Notes under the pieces: model-generated
Told to the model about the DNA's origin: nothing
Database searches by the model: none
Seen by the model: only the letters and a program-made list of their open reading frames with translations
Program-made: the position numbers and the translations under genes
Assembly (NCBI GenBank): GCA_023258655.1
Contig: JALQWO010000088.1
Span: forward strand, 1 to 6,998
Source of the DNA: Bacteroidia bacterium
GTDB lineage: Bacteria; Bacteroidota; Bacteroidia; NS11-12g; UBA955
DNA: 6,998 nt
Direction of reading: 5' to 3'
Shown: positions 1-6,623 of the stretch, piece by piece
Position numbering within the stretch: position 1 is the stretch's first letter
Layout of the letters: each line of letters begins with the position of its first letter

Positions 1-888
1 CAGCAAACCATCTTCTACGGCCATGGCCACACCAATATGGATGTGATGGTTGTAGCGTATTTTGGTGCCCAACCAACTGGAGTTGATGTTGGGGTTTTTG
101 CGCAAGGCGGCGGCAGCCGCTTTGATCACGATATCGTTCATGGAAATTTTCACATCGCTCACGGTGTTCATTTGCTCGCGGGCTTGTGTGGCTTTGTCCA
201 TGTTGATTTCCAGGGTCAAGTAGAAATGCGGCGCGGAGAATTTGCTTTCACCCAAACGAGAAGCAATGGTTTTACGCATTTGCGATACATTCACTTCATG
301 GAAACTTTCTTCTCCTGCAGGTGCTGCGGAAATTGCCGGCGCTTTGGTGGCTGATGGCGTGAAGGTTTCAATGTCCTTCTTGACGATTCGGCCATTTTCA
401 CCGCTACCTTGAATTTGAGAAATGTCGATGCCTTTTTCCTCTGCCAATTTTTTGGCCAATGGGCTGGCTTTCAAACGCTCGTCGCTGCTGATGGCAGGGA
501 TTGCTGCTGGCGTTGGCGCCGTAGGTGCCGGGGCTACTACAGCAACAGCAGGGGTTGCTGGTGCGGACGGCACGGCTGCCGGAGCGGCCTCAGCCACAGG
601 TGCCGCGGCTGTTGCGGGTGCAGAACCCAACAACGATTGAAAATCTTCACCGGGGTTTCCCACCACAGCAATGATGCTGTCTACAGGGGTAGCATCGCCT
701 TCATTCAAAGCCAAATGCAATAGGGTCCCCTTGGCGTATACCTCCATGTCCATGGTGGCTTTGTCGGTTTCTACTTCCGCCAAAATATCTCCGCTTTTTA
801 CGGTATCACCTACTTTGTAGTTCCACTTAACGATGACACCTTCTGTCATGGTGTCGCTCATCTTGGGTAATCTAACAACTTCTGCCAT
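1..888 (-). CDS. Pyruvate dehydrogenase E2 (dihydrolipoamide acetyltransferase), N-terminal 296 codons, cut by window edge
   Basis: This is the E2 core of the pyruvate dehydrogenase complex. It moves acetyl groups from E1 to CoA on a swinging lipoyl arm in the cytoplasm. Reading the minus strand from the ATG at 888-886 gives an open frame to base 1. Residues 1-78 form one lipoyl domain with the ETDKATMDMEV motif; K43 is the expected lipoylated lysine. An Ala/Pro-rich linker follows (about 89-133). A peripheral-subunit-binding domain (about 137-176) has ASPLAKKLAEEKGIDI and GSGENGRIVKKDIE. A second short linker leads to the acyltransferase domain, which starts near residue 197 (QMRKTIASRL, SAPHFYLTLEI, NDIVIKAAAAALRKNPNIN). 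The C-terminal part with the catalytic HxxxDG motif lies outside the window. PDH is preferred over 2-oxoglutarate or branched-chain E2 by overall similarity, but those cannot be excluded without the neighbouring E1 gene. The start is supported by the domain beginning at residue 3 and a promoter 15 bp upstream. Confidence 0.93.
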   Translation of the reverse strand, partial: MAEVVRLPKMSDTMTEGVIVKWNYKVGDTVKSGDILAEVETDKATMDMEVYAKGTLLHLALNEGDATPVDSIIAVVGNPGEDFQSLLGSAPATAAAPVAEAAPAAVPSAPATPAVAVVAPAPTAPTPAAIPAISSDERLKASPLAKKLAEEKGIDISQIQGSGENGRIVKKDIETFTPSATKAPAISAAPAGEESFHEVNVSQMRKTIASRLGESKFSAPHFYLTLEINMDKATQAREQMNTVSDVKISMNDIVIKAAAAALRKNPNINSSWLGTKIRYNHHIHIGVAMAVEDGLL

Positions 889-903
889 AATCGTATTGAC
901 TTG

Positions 904-931
904 CAAACTTACGCGTTTTTTGCATCTGCAA
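904..931 (-). promoter_or_regulatory. Bacteroidota-type promoter for the E2 gene
   Basis: On the minus strand, TAAGTTTG (911 to 904) matches the Bacteroidota -7 consensus TAnnTTTG. A TTG (931 to 929) lies 17 bp upstream, within the usual 17-23 bp range for the -33 element. The -7 element ends 15 bp before the E2 start codon, so the predicted leader is short. No Shine-Dalgarno sequence lies between them. Confidence 0.65.
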
Positions 932-1111
932 GGTATTTTACCATCCGATTTTATCAATTCTTGTGGAGTTTTTTGGGGATTTAGAATCGCAAAGGATACA
1001 ATAAGTGTCATTCTAACGCTTGTTGGGCAGATTTTGCCGACCCCATTACAATTTGTTGAAATGTTTTGGAGAATATTCGAACGTGTTACGACGGCGGTCT
1101 CGCGAAAGGAG

Positions 1112-1119
1112 TAATTTTG
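1112..1119 (+). promoter_or_regulatory. Putative -7 element of the thyA promoter
   Basis: TAATTTTG matches TAnnTTTG and ends 19 bp before the thyA ATG. The -33 element is not clear: the best candidate is a TTA at 1086-1088, 23 bp upstream. A GGAG at 1108-1111 lies upstream of this element, so it would not be in the transcript and cannot act as a ribosome binding site if this promoter is used. Confidence 0.5.
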
Positions 1120-1138
1120 TGCAACCCCTTCAAGCTCC

Positions 1139-1942
1139 ATGAGTTCAGCATTTGTATACGAAGATTTTTTGCGACATGTTTTGGCCCATGGCGACCACAA
1201 ATCGGATCGCACAGGAACAGGCACCATCAGTGTGTTTGGCGGACAGTTGCGTTTCGACTTACAGCAGGGCTTTCCACTGATTACCACCAAAAAGGTGCAT
1301 TTGAAGAGCATCATCCATGAATTATTGTGGTTTTTGAAAGGGGAAACCAACATCGCCTACTTGAAGGAGCACGGTGTTAGTATTTGGGATGAATGGGCGG
1401 ATGCCGAGGGCAATTTGGGTCCGGTTTATGGCAAGCAATGGCGTTCTTGGGAGGCCAAGGATGGAACAGTCATCGACCAAATCGCGGAAGCGTTGCATTT
1501 GATTAAAAACAGTCCCGACAGTCGACGAATTTTGGTCAACGCCTGGAACGTAGGCGAAATCAAGCAAATGGCATTGATGCCTTGTCACACCATGTTTCAA
1601 TTTTACGTGGCCAATGGCAAATTGAGTTGTCAGTTGTACCAGCGCAGCGCGGATTTGTTCTTGGGCGTGCCTTTCAATATCGCCAGTTATGCTTTGTTGA
1701 CGATGATGATGGCACAGGTTTGCGGCTTGCAACCCGGCGATTTTGTGCACACCTTTGGCGATGCGCATATTTACAGCAATCACATGGAGCAGGTGCAGTT
1801 GCAATTGTCACGCGAACCCCGACCCTATCCTACCATGAAATTGAATCCAGCGATTACTGATTTGTTCGATTTCTCTTTTGAGGATTTTACGCTGGAAGGT
1901 TATGATCCCTATCCTGGAATCAAAGCCCCGGTCGCCATTTAA
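1139..1942 (+). CDS. thyA: Thymidylate synthase ThyA
   Basis: It converts dUMP and 5,10-methylenetetrahydrofolate to dTMP and dihydrofolate in the cytoplasm, as a homodimer. The 267 residues compare with 264 in E. coli ThyA, and the key residues sit at an offset of +3. They include R24 in DRTGTGT (dUMP phosphate), E61, W83, and R129-R130 (phosphate contacts from the partner subunit). The catalytic nucleophile is C149 in MPCHTMFQFY, followed by H150. QRSADLFLGVPFN carries R169, D172 and N180, and FGDAHIYSNH carries H210 and Y212. The C-terminus IKAPVAI matches the family closing segment that folds over the active site. The ATG at 1139 places the first conserved motif where expected. Classical ThyA produces dihydrofolate, so a dihydrofolate reductase is needed; no folA follows here, the next gene being a receptor. 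The gene appears monocistronic and intact. Confidence 0.98.
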   Translation: MSSAFVYEDFLRHVLAHGDHKSDRTGTGTISVFGGQLRFDLQQGFPLITTKKVHLKSIIHELLWFLKGETNIAYLKEHGVSIWDEWADAEGNLGPVYGKQWRSWEAKDGTVIDQIAEALHLIKNSPDSRRILVNAWNVGEIKQMALMPCHTMFQFYVANGKLSCQLYQRSADLFLGVPFNIASYALLTMMMAQVCGLQPGDFVHTFGDAHIYSNHMEQVQLQLSREPRPYPTMKLNPAITDLFDFSFEDFTLEGYDPYPGIKAPVAI

Positions 1943-1998
1943 CCGATTAATTCGTCGAACTACCGTTCATTTTCTGCGGTAATCCATCCCTTGGTGCT

Positions 1999-2006
1999 TA
2001 AGTTTG
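1999..2006 (+). promoter_or_regulatory. Putative -7 element of the receptor/DUF4249 operon promoter
   Basis: TAAGTTTG matches TAnnTTTG exactly and ends only 7 bp before the receptor ATG at 2014. The -33 element is degenerate: TTCTG at 1972-1976 lies 22 bp upstream. If transcription starts about 7 bp after the -7 element, the mRNA would be leaderless or nearly so. Confidence 0.55.
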
Positions 2007-2013
2007 CATCTTT

Positions 2014-4419
2014 ATGATTTGTCGATTGTTAAGCAAATCTTGGTTCGGTGTGCTCGGCCTCATGGCGAGTTCGGCGATTCAAGTGCAAGCCCAAACGCCC
2101 AGCAGCAAAGCCAGTATCAGTGGATATCTCCGCGAAAAAAGCAGCGGTGAAATGTTGGGAAACGTGGTGATTGCCGCTGTCCCCAATGCGAGTAGGACCC
2201 TTTCAAACAGCTATGGATTTTATTCTATTACCATTCCCAAAGGACAGGCACAGTGGGTTTACTTCCGTTTTCCGGGTTTTTATGCCGACAGTATTTATTG
2301 GACGGCGAAAGCGGATACTGCGGTGAATGTGGAACTTTCTGCCATTCAGGTTGTTGAGTCGATGGGAACCGTAGAAATCAAGGCGAAAAAAACCACCATT
2401 GCGGATCGTGCCGACATGAGCCGGATCGACATTCCGGTGCAACAGATCAAAGAAATTCCGGCTCTTTTGGGCGAAAAAGACGTGTTGAAAGTGATACAAT
2501 TGATGCCAGGCGTGCAAAAGGGCGGGGAAGGACAGTCGGGCATTTACGTTCGCGGCGGTGGTCCCGACCAGAATTTGATTGTTTTGGATGAAGCGATTGT
2601 TTACAACGCCAGTCATTTATTTGGATTTTTCTCTTTGTTCAACGGCGATGCGCTGCGCAGCGTGGAGTTGGTGAAAGGCGGGTTCCCTTCTCGTTACGGT
2701 GGGCGATTGTCGAGTGTAATCGACATGAATATGAAAGAGGGAAACAACAAAAAATTTGCAGGAGAGGTGGGTATTGGAGTGATTAGTTCTCGGGCGGTGT
2801 TTGAAGGTCCCATCGTCAAGGGAAAAAGCTCTTTCATGATTTCAGGAAGGCGGACCTATTTGGATGCATTGGTTCAGCCCTTGATCATGGCGAGTACGAA
2901 TGGCGCCAATGCCGGATACTACTTCTACGACATGAACGCCAAGGCCAATTATATTTTGTCTAACAAGGATAAATTGTATGTGTCAGGGTATTTTGGACGG
3001 GATAAGTTTTACCTGAACGACAAACAGGCGAAATCGCAATTTAAAACCAATTTTGGCTGGGGAAATAAGACGTTGACAGGTCGATGGAATCACCAGTTCA
3101 ATCCAAGGACTTTTGCGAACACCGCATTGATTTACAGCCACTATGATTTGAGCATTAACATCTTACAAAAAGAGAGCGACACCAGTCAGTTTGAGTTGGG
3201 ATATTCCAGTACCATCAATGATTATGGGGTGAAGTACGACGTTGATTTCAGGCCCAATCCCAAGCACATGATTCGCGCGGGGTTTTCAACCATTAACCAC
3301 CAATTCAGTCCGAGTGCCATCGTATTGAAAGTGGGTTCAAATTTTAATTTCAACCGCAAAATCAAGGTCATCAACACCTATGAAAGTGGGGTGTATGTGG
3401 AGGATCAATGGCGGGAGGGGGCATGGAACTTTTATCCCGGTTTGCGATTGAGTCATTATTTGGTAGAGAATAAACAGGTATTGAACCCAGAGCCTCGTTT
3501 GAGTATGGCCTACAACATACGGAAGGATTTGGCTTTGAAGGCGAGCTATGCTTTGATGAATCAATACATTCATTTGTTGAGCAGTACGGGCATTGGATTG
3601 CCTACCGATTTATGGGTTCCAGCAACGGCCAATGTGAAACCGATGCAAAGTCAACAGTTGGCCACGGGCATTGCCAAGGATTTTAACAAGGGATTTTCGT
3701 TGAGTGTAGAAGGGTATTACAAGACCATGACCAACGTAATCACCTACAAAGAGGGGGCGTCGTTTTTATTGGGCGATGACTTCTTCAATCCCAATGTTTC
3801 TACCAATGATAAAGCCTGGGAAAGCCAAGTTACCAGTGGATTGGGCTGGAGCTACGGAGCAGAAGTGTTCTTGCAAAAGCAGGTAGGTAAGTTGAGTGGA
3901 TGGATAGGATATACGTTGAGTTGGACGCAATTGCAGTTCGACGAGGTCAATCAGGGTTTGAAATACTACGCCAAGTACGATAGAAGGCATGATGCTTCTA
4001 TCGTTTGCATTTATCGATTGAGCAAATTGTTTACAGCCTCTGCAACATGGGTCTATGGAACGGGGAATGCCATCACGATGCCACAGGGATATTTAAGGGG
4101 TTCGGGCCATTATATGGGTTCGTTTCCTGAAGTCTGGGATGCGGCGGCTGGGTTTTTTAACAACGAGCTGATCGATTATGGCAAGCGCAACAGCTTCCGT
4201 ATGGAGGCCTACCACCGTTTGGATGTGGGATTGCAATTCAAAAAGGAAAAAGTGCGGGGGATTCAAACTTGGGAGTTGAGTTTTTACAACGCCTACAATC
4301 GCTACAATCCTTTCTTTTACTATGGTCAGTTGAATGACGCTGGGACGGTGCGGACCCTGAAAAAGGCCACGCTGTTTCCGATGATTCCGTCTCTAAGTTG
4401 GACTTATAAATTTCGTTAA
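2014..4419 (+). CDS. TonB-dependent outer-membrane receptor with carboxypeptidase-regulatory-like N-terminal domain
   Basis: This is a predicted 22-strand outer-membrane beta-barrel transporter, powered by TonB-ExbBD, with unknown substrate. Of 801 residues, 1-26 form a signal peptide ending VQA, followed by Q27, a common mature N-terminus in Bacteroidota. Residues about 33-112 form a carboxypeptidase-regulatory-like beta-sandwich (SISGYLREKSSGEMLGNVVI, then NSYGFYSITIPKG). The plug domain covers about 138-243, with VLKVIQLMPGVQKGGEGQSG, IYVRGGGPDQNLIVLDEAIV, SVELVKGGFPSRYGGRLSSV and IDMNMKEG. The rest is barrel, with a late YDRRHD motif and an ending LFPMIPSLSWTYKFR. That ending resembles the family's aromatic C-terminal insertion signal, but a final Arg follows the Phe. 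The DUF4249-like gene starts 8 bp downstream, so they are probably co-transcribed. It is shorter than typical SusC (about 1000 residues) and has no SusD partner. The ATG at 2014 gives a proper signal peptide. Confidence 0.93.
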   Translation: MICRLLSKSWFGVLGLMASSAIQVQAQTPSSKASISGYLREKSSGEMLGNVVIAAVPNASRTLSNSYGFYSITIPKGQAQWVYFRFPGFYADSIYWTAKADTAVNVELSAIQVVESMGTVEIKAKKTTIADRADMSRIDIPVQQIKEIPALLGEKDVLKVIQLMPGVQKGGEGQSGIYVRGGGPDQNLIVLDEAIVYNASHLFGFFSLFNGDALRSVELVKGGFPSRYGGRLSSVIDMNMKEGNNKKFAGEVGIGVISSRAVFEGPIVKGKSSFMISGRRTYLDALVQPLIMASTNGANAGYYFYDMNAKANYILSNKDKLYVSGYFGRDKFYLNDKQAKSQFKTNFGWGNKTLTGRWNHQFNPRTFANTALIYSHYDLSINILQKESDTSQFELGYSSTINDYGVKYDVDFRPNPKHMIRAGFSTINHQFSPSAIVLKVGSNFNFNRKIKVINTYESGVYVEDQWREGAWNFYPGLRLSHYLVENKQVLNPEPRLSMAYNIRKDLALKASYALMNQYIHLLSSTGIGLPTDLWVPATANVKPMQSQQLATGIAKDFNKGFSLSVEGYYKTMTNVITYKEGASFLLGDDFFNPNVSTNDKAWESQVTSGLGWSYGAEVFLQKQVGKLSGWIGYTLSWTQLQFDEVNQGLKYYAKYDRRHDASIVCIYRLSKLFTASATWVYGTGNAITMPQGYLRGSGHYMGSFPEVWDAAAGFFNNELIDYGKRNSFRMEAYHRLDVGLQFKKEKVRGIQTWELSFYNAYNRYNPFFYYGQLNDAGTVRTLKKATLFPMIPSLSWTYKFR
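3977..4004 (+). repeat. Perfect 10-bp inverted repeat (hairpin) inside the receptor gene
   Basis: ACGATAGAAG (3977-3986) and CTTCTATCGT (3995-4004) are exact reverse complements around an 8-base loop. The structure lies entirely in coding sequence and spans the codons for YDRRHDASIV, including AGA and AGG for two adjacent arginines. Three T residues at 4004-4006 follow closely, but no long U-tract, so it is not a convincing terminator. The repeat is certain; a function is not. Confidence 0.7.
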
Positions 4420-4427
4420 GCAAAGTC

Positions 4428-5324
4428 ATGATGAACAATATTTTTCGTTGGATTGGTGGTGTGTTGTCGGTGGTGATTTTGGCCACGGGCTGCTATGACC
4501 AAGATGCTGCTGTGGATTTGCCCACATACAAAAAGCGAACAGCCATTACTTGTTACCTATCCCCCAAGGATCCAAATATTACCGTGGAGTTGGGTTATAC
4601 CAAACCTTATTTTGGTCCTCAAGATTATGAAGTACCAAGGATTGGTGATGCCAAAGTAACAATCACGGATATTACCGCAGGTAAATCGGTGAAGATTCCA
4701 TTTGATTCGGCCATCATGTTGTATCGAATCCGCGCGTTTGCCTTGCCCATTGTGAACGAACACCAATATCGGGTGGATGTGGAGCTCAAGGATGGTTCGA
4801 TTTATTTTTCTACAACCACTGTACCGCCGGCCTTGAAGGAAACCGATTTGTTGATCGGCCAATACCGCATTGGCAAATTGGAGGCCAACAATTGGGGCGG
4901 TCAGAGTGTGAATGTGGCCATAGAATTGAAATCGGGAACAACCAAAACAGGCTTTTATTATGCGCCGAAATTCAACATGGTGATGGAAGATGGACAGGGT
5001 GATTTTTACGGCAGTGAATTGTTTTTTAGCAATGAGGGCATTGCAGAGGGCAAGTCCTCAGATACGTTGCGTTATTTCTTCAACGACCGAATCTTTATGG
5101 ACATGGGTCCGGGTGGTGGAACGCCAACGGATCCCTTGATTTTACATGAATGTGCGGGGACGTTTTGGGTGATGGACGAGGGATACAAGGAGCGTTATTT
5201 GCGCGATTTGCAGGTATCAGACAACCCATTTGCGGAACCCGTCCTGTTGTATACCAACTGGAGCAATGATGCTGTGGGCGCTTTGGGGTCTTATGACTGG
5301 GTTGAGGCAACCATCACGCCGTAA
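4428..5324 (+). CDS. DUF4249-like lipoprotein, partner of the TonB-dependent receptor
   Basis: The 298-residue product starts with a lipoprotein signal: a hydrophobic stretch (about 8-20), then LATG and C22, the predicted lipidated cysteine. YDQDA follows, so acidic residues come soon after the cysteine, as in some surface-exported Bacteroidota lipoproteins, though it is not the exact known export motif. The mature part looks beta-rich and like the DUF4249 family: a first strand region (RTAITCYLSPKDPNITVELG), an IGDAKVTITDI segment, NEHQYRVDVELKDG followed by TTTVPP, and a C-terminal YTNWSNDAVGALGSYDW. Family membership is from memory of the pattern, not a search. The role is unknown; its place 8 bp behind a TonB-dependent receptor suggests an outer-membrane partner in uptake, as SusD is for SusC, but it is much smaller than SusD and not similar to it. 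An alternative start is the next codon, also ATG (4431). Confidence 0.8.
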   Translation: MMNNIFRWIGGVLSVVILATGCYDQDAAVDLPTYKKRTAITCYLSPKDPNITVELGYTKPYFGPQDYEVPRIGDAKVTITDITAGKSVKIPFDSAIMLYRIRAFALPIVNEHQYRVDVELKDGSIYFSTTTVPPALKETDLLIGQYRIGKLEANNWGGQSVNVAIELKSGTTKTGFYYAPKFNMVMEDGQGDFYGSELFFSNEGIAEGKSSDTLRYFFNDRIFMDMGPGGGTPTDPLILHECAGTFWVMDEGYKERYLRDLQVSDNPFAEPVLLYTNWSNDAVGALGSYDWVEATITP

Positions 5325-5408
5325 AGCGTTTCAAAGCGATTGTTTTTGGGTGCTGAGTAACCCAAGATAGGGACCATTTGGTACGCTTGATTCCATTTTT
5401 GTAGTCAT
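5325..5408. other. Intergenic gap with a weak hairpin and possible promoter
   Basis: The 84 bp hold a 6-bp inverted repeat, TTGGGT (5346-5351) and ACCCAA (5360-5365) around an 8-base loop, with no U-tract on either strand. A near-consensus -7 element, CATTTTTG (5394-5401), ends 7 bp before the GTG start at 5409, but no TTG lies at the proper -33 distance. The next gene may therefore have its own weak promoter or be read from the upstream operon. Confidence 0.35.
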
Positions 5409-6548
5409 GTGGATTCATTGATTTGCCATTCGATGGGCGTTGATGGATTTTCGTACGGCATGTTGGACGCATTTTTTACACCCATTGATGAGTCGGTTTG
5501 GGCACCGCACCGCGATCGCAAGGAAACCGTTGGTGGCAAGTTGTTGGTGCATGGGAAGTCGTTTCCCAAACTCAAGAAAACCAAGTTGGCTTTGATTGGA
5601 AACGGTGCGGGTGCTGATGCATTCCGACAGTCGTTTTACCGTTTGCAATGGCGTTTTGGCGATTTGGTCATGGCCGATTTGGGAAATTTGGTGGAAACAG
5701 ACGACGAAAAACAGCGACAATTTGCCCTAAGCGAAGCCATGGGTGAATTGTTGGGTATGGGCATTCACGTAGTTGTTGTGGGTGGAAGTGACAGTCTGAT
5801 TTATGGACATTACAAGGCTTACCGACAGCACGACACACCCGTTGAAATCGTTCAGGTGACACCGGGCATCGATATGGAAGAGGGTACGCCGCTGCGTTCC
5901 ATCTTGGTAGAGAAACCATCCAATTTGTTTAACATCGATTTTCTGGCTACCCAGGCTTATTATATTTCAGAGAGTACTGCCGCACTGTTGGAGAAAATGT
6001 ACTTCGAGAACCACCGTTTGGGTGAAGTGAGGGATGCGATTGAGGAGACGGAACCCATTTTACGGAGCGCCCACATACTGCAATTTGATTTGAACGCGAT
6101 TCGGAAGTGTGATGCGCCCTCAACACAATTGGGCTCACCCAATGGACTCTATGCGGAAGAGGCGGCGCGCATCGCCCGGTACGCGGGTATTTCCAATCAA
6201 TTGTCTTCGGCCTTTTTCTATGGGTTGAAACCCGATACACACGATGATGCCTCCACCGATTTGTTGGCCCAAATGGTTTGGTATTTTGTGGATGGATTTA
6301 CAAGTCGTTATCACGATCATCCCACCCATGATTCCACGGAATTTTTGATTTATCGGAATCGGTTGAGTTCTACGGGTCATGAAATCGTATTCTACAAGAG
6401 CAGAAAAAGCAACCGCTGGTGGATGGAAATCCCACACCCTTATGATAAACGTACTTTCTTTATTGGTTGTTCGTACCGCGACTACGAGCAAGTTTGTGCC
6501 GATGAAATGCCCGATCGTTGGTGGCGCGCCTATCAGCGTTTGATGTGA
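5409..6548 (+). CDS. Arginase/formimidoylglutamase-fold protein lacking most metal ligands
   Basis: The 379-residue protein resembles the ureohydrolase (arginase, agmatinase, formimidoylglutamase) fold. I recall close relatives in Flavobacteriia annotated as formimidoylglutamase. Matching stretches are FFTPIDESV (22-30), KLALIG (59-64), a VMADLGNL strand (87-94), VVVVGGSDSLIYGHYKAY (121-138), VEKPSNLFNID (167-177), RLGEVRD (203-209), HILQFDLNAI (222-231), SPNGLYAEEAARIARYAGIS (243-262) and NRWWMEIP (335-342). The usual binuclear manganese ligands are mostly missing: GGDHS is GGSDS (125-129), DAHxD is replaced by TPGID (151-155), and the SxDxD motif is FDLNA (226-230), keeping one Asp. Ureohydrolase activity is therefore doubtful. 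No histidine-degradation genes are nearby. The GTG at 5409 is the longest start; ATG at 5433 (after TTGATTTG at 5418-5425) or ATG at 5460, near where family similarity begins, are real alternatives. Confidence 0.82.
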   Translation: MDSLICHSMGVDGFSYGMLDAFFTPIDESVWAPHRDRKETVGGKLLVHGKSFPKLKKTKLALIGNGAGADAFRQSFYRLQWRFGDLVMADLGNLVETDDEKQRQFALSEAMGELLGMGIHVVVVGGSDSLIYGHYKAYRQHDTPVEIVQVTPGIDMEEGTPLRSILVEKPSNLFNIDFLATQAYYISESTAALLEKMYFENHRLGEVRDAIEETEPILRSAHILQFDLNAIRKCDAPSTQLGSPNGLYAEEAARIARYAGISNQLSSAFFYGLKPDTHDDASTDLLAQMVWYFVDGFTSRYHDHPTHDSTEFLIYRNRLSSTGHEIVFYKSRKSNRWWMEIPHPYDKRTFFIGCSYRDYEQVCADEMPDRWWRAYQRLM

Positions 6549-6580
6549 TTTTCCGCGAAATGCTGAACCAATTGTGATTA

Positions 6581-6615
6581 TTTGTGTTCTTCTCGGAGCA
6601 ACAGCGTTAAATTTG
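6581..6615 (+). promoter_or_regulatory. Bacteroidota-type promoter for the flavin reductase gene
   Basis: TTTG (6581-6584) and TAAATTTG (6608-6615) fit the -33 and -7 elements with 23 bp between them, at the upper end of the accepted spacing. The -7 element ends 8 bp before the ATG at 6624, again predicting a very short or absent leader. The gene upstream stops at 6548, so this gene is probably transcribed on its own. Confidence 0.6.
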
Positions 6616-6623
6616 CACTTAAT

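Larger units (their letters stand above)
889..1138. other. Divergent intergenic region between the E2 gene and thyA
   Basis: These 250 bp separate two divergently transcribed genes. Apart from the E2 promoter (904-931) and the thyA -7 element (1112-1119), I see no convincing gene, operator repeat or terminator. The middle part (about 935-1075) is T-rich on the plus strand. An open frame crosses this region (833-1114), but it begins inside the E2 gene on the opposite strand and has no recognisable content. Confidence 0.6.

Noticed and set aside
37..723. Plus-strand open frames (37-354, 409-723, 422-640), one of them Ala/Gly-rich
   Set aside because: They lie antisense to the E2 gene, whose lipoyl, linker and binding domains are unmistakable. 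The Ala/Gly-rich product is the complement of the Ala/Pro linker.
1108..1111. GGAG as the thyA ribosome binding site
   Set aside because: It is 27 bp from the ATG and upstream of the predicted -7 element, so probably not transcribed.
833..1320. Open frames 833-1114 and 1066-1320
   Set aside because: The first starts inside the E2 gene on the other strand and has no recognisable content. The second is mostly another frame of thyA.
1322..1804. 160-codon minus-strand open frame inside thyA
   Set aside because: It is entirely antisense to a clear thymidylate synthase and has no family resemblance or promoter.
1961..1981. Hairpin TACCG/CGGTA after thyA as a terminator
   Set aside because: The stem has 5 bp, the loop is 11 bases, and there is no U-tract.
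2203..2616. 137-codon minus-strand open frame inside the receptor gene
   Set aside because: It is the antisense shadow of the receptor's N-terminal and plug domains.
2014..5324. A SusC/SusD polysaccharide-utilisation pair
   Set aside because: The receptor is shorter than SusC, the lipoprotein is far shorter than SusD and lacks its features, and no glycan-degrading enzyme is nearby.
5346..5365. Hairpin TTGGGT/ACCCAA as a terminator of the receptor/DUF4249 operon
   Set aside because: The stem has only 6 bp and no U-tract follows on either strand.
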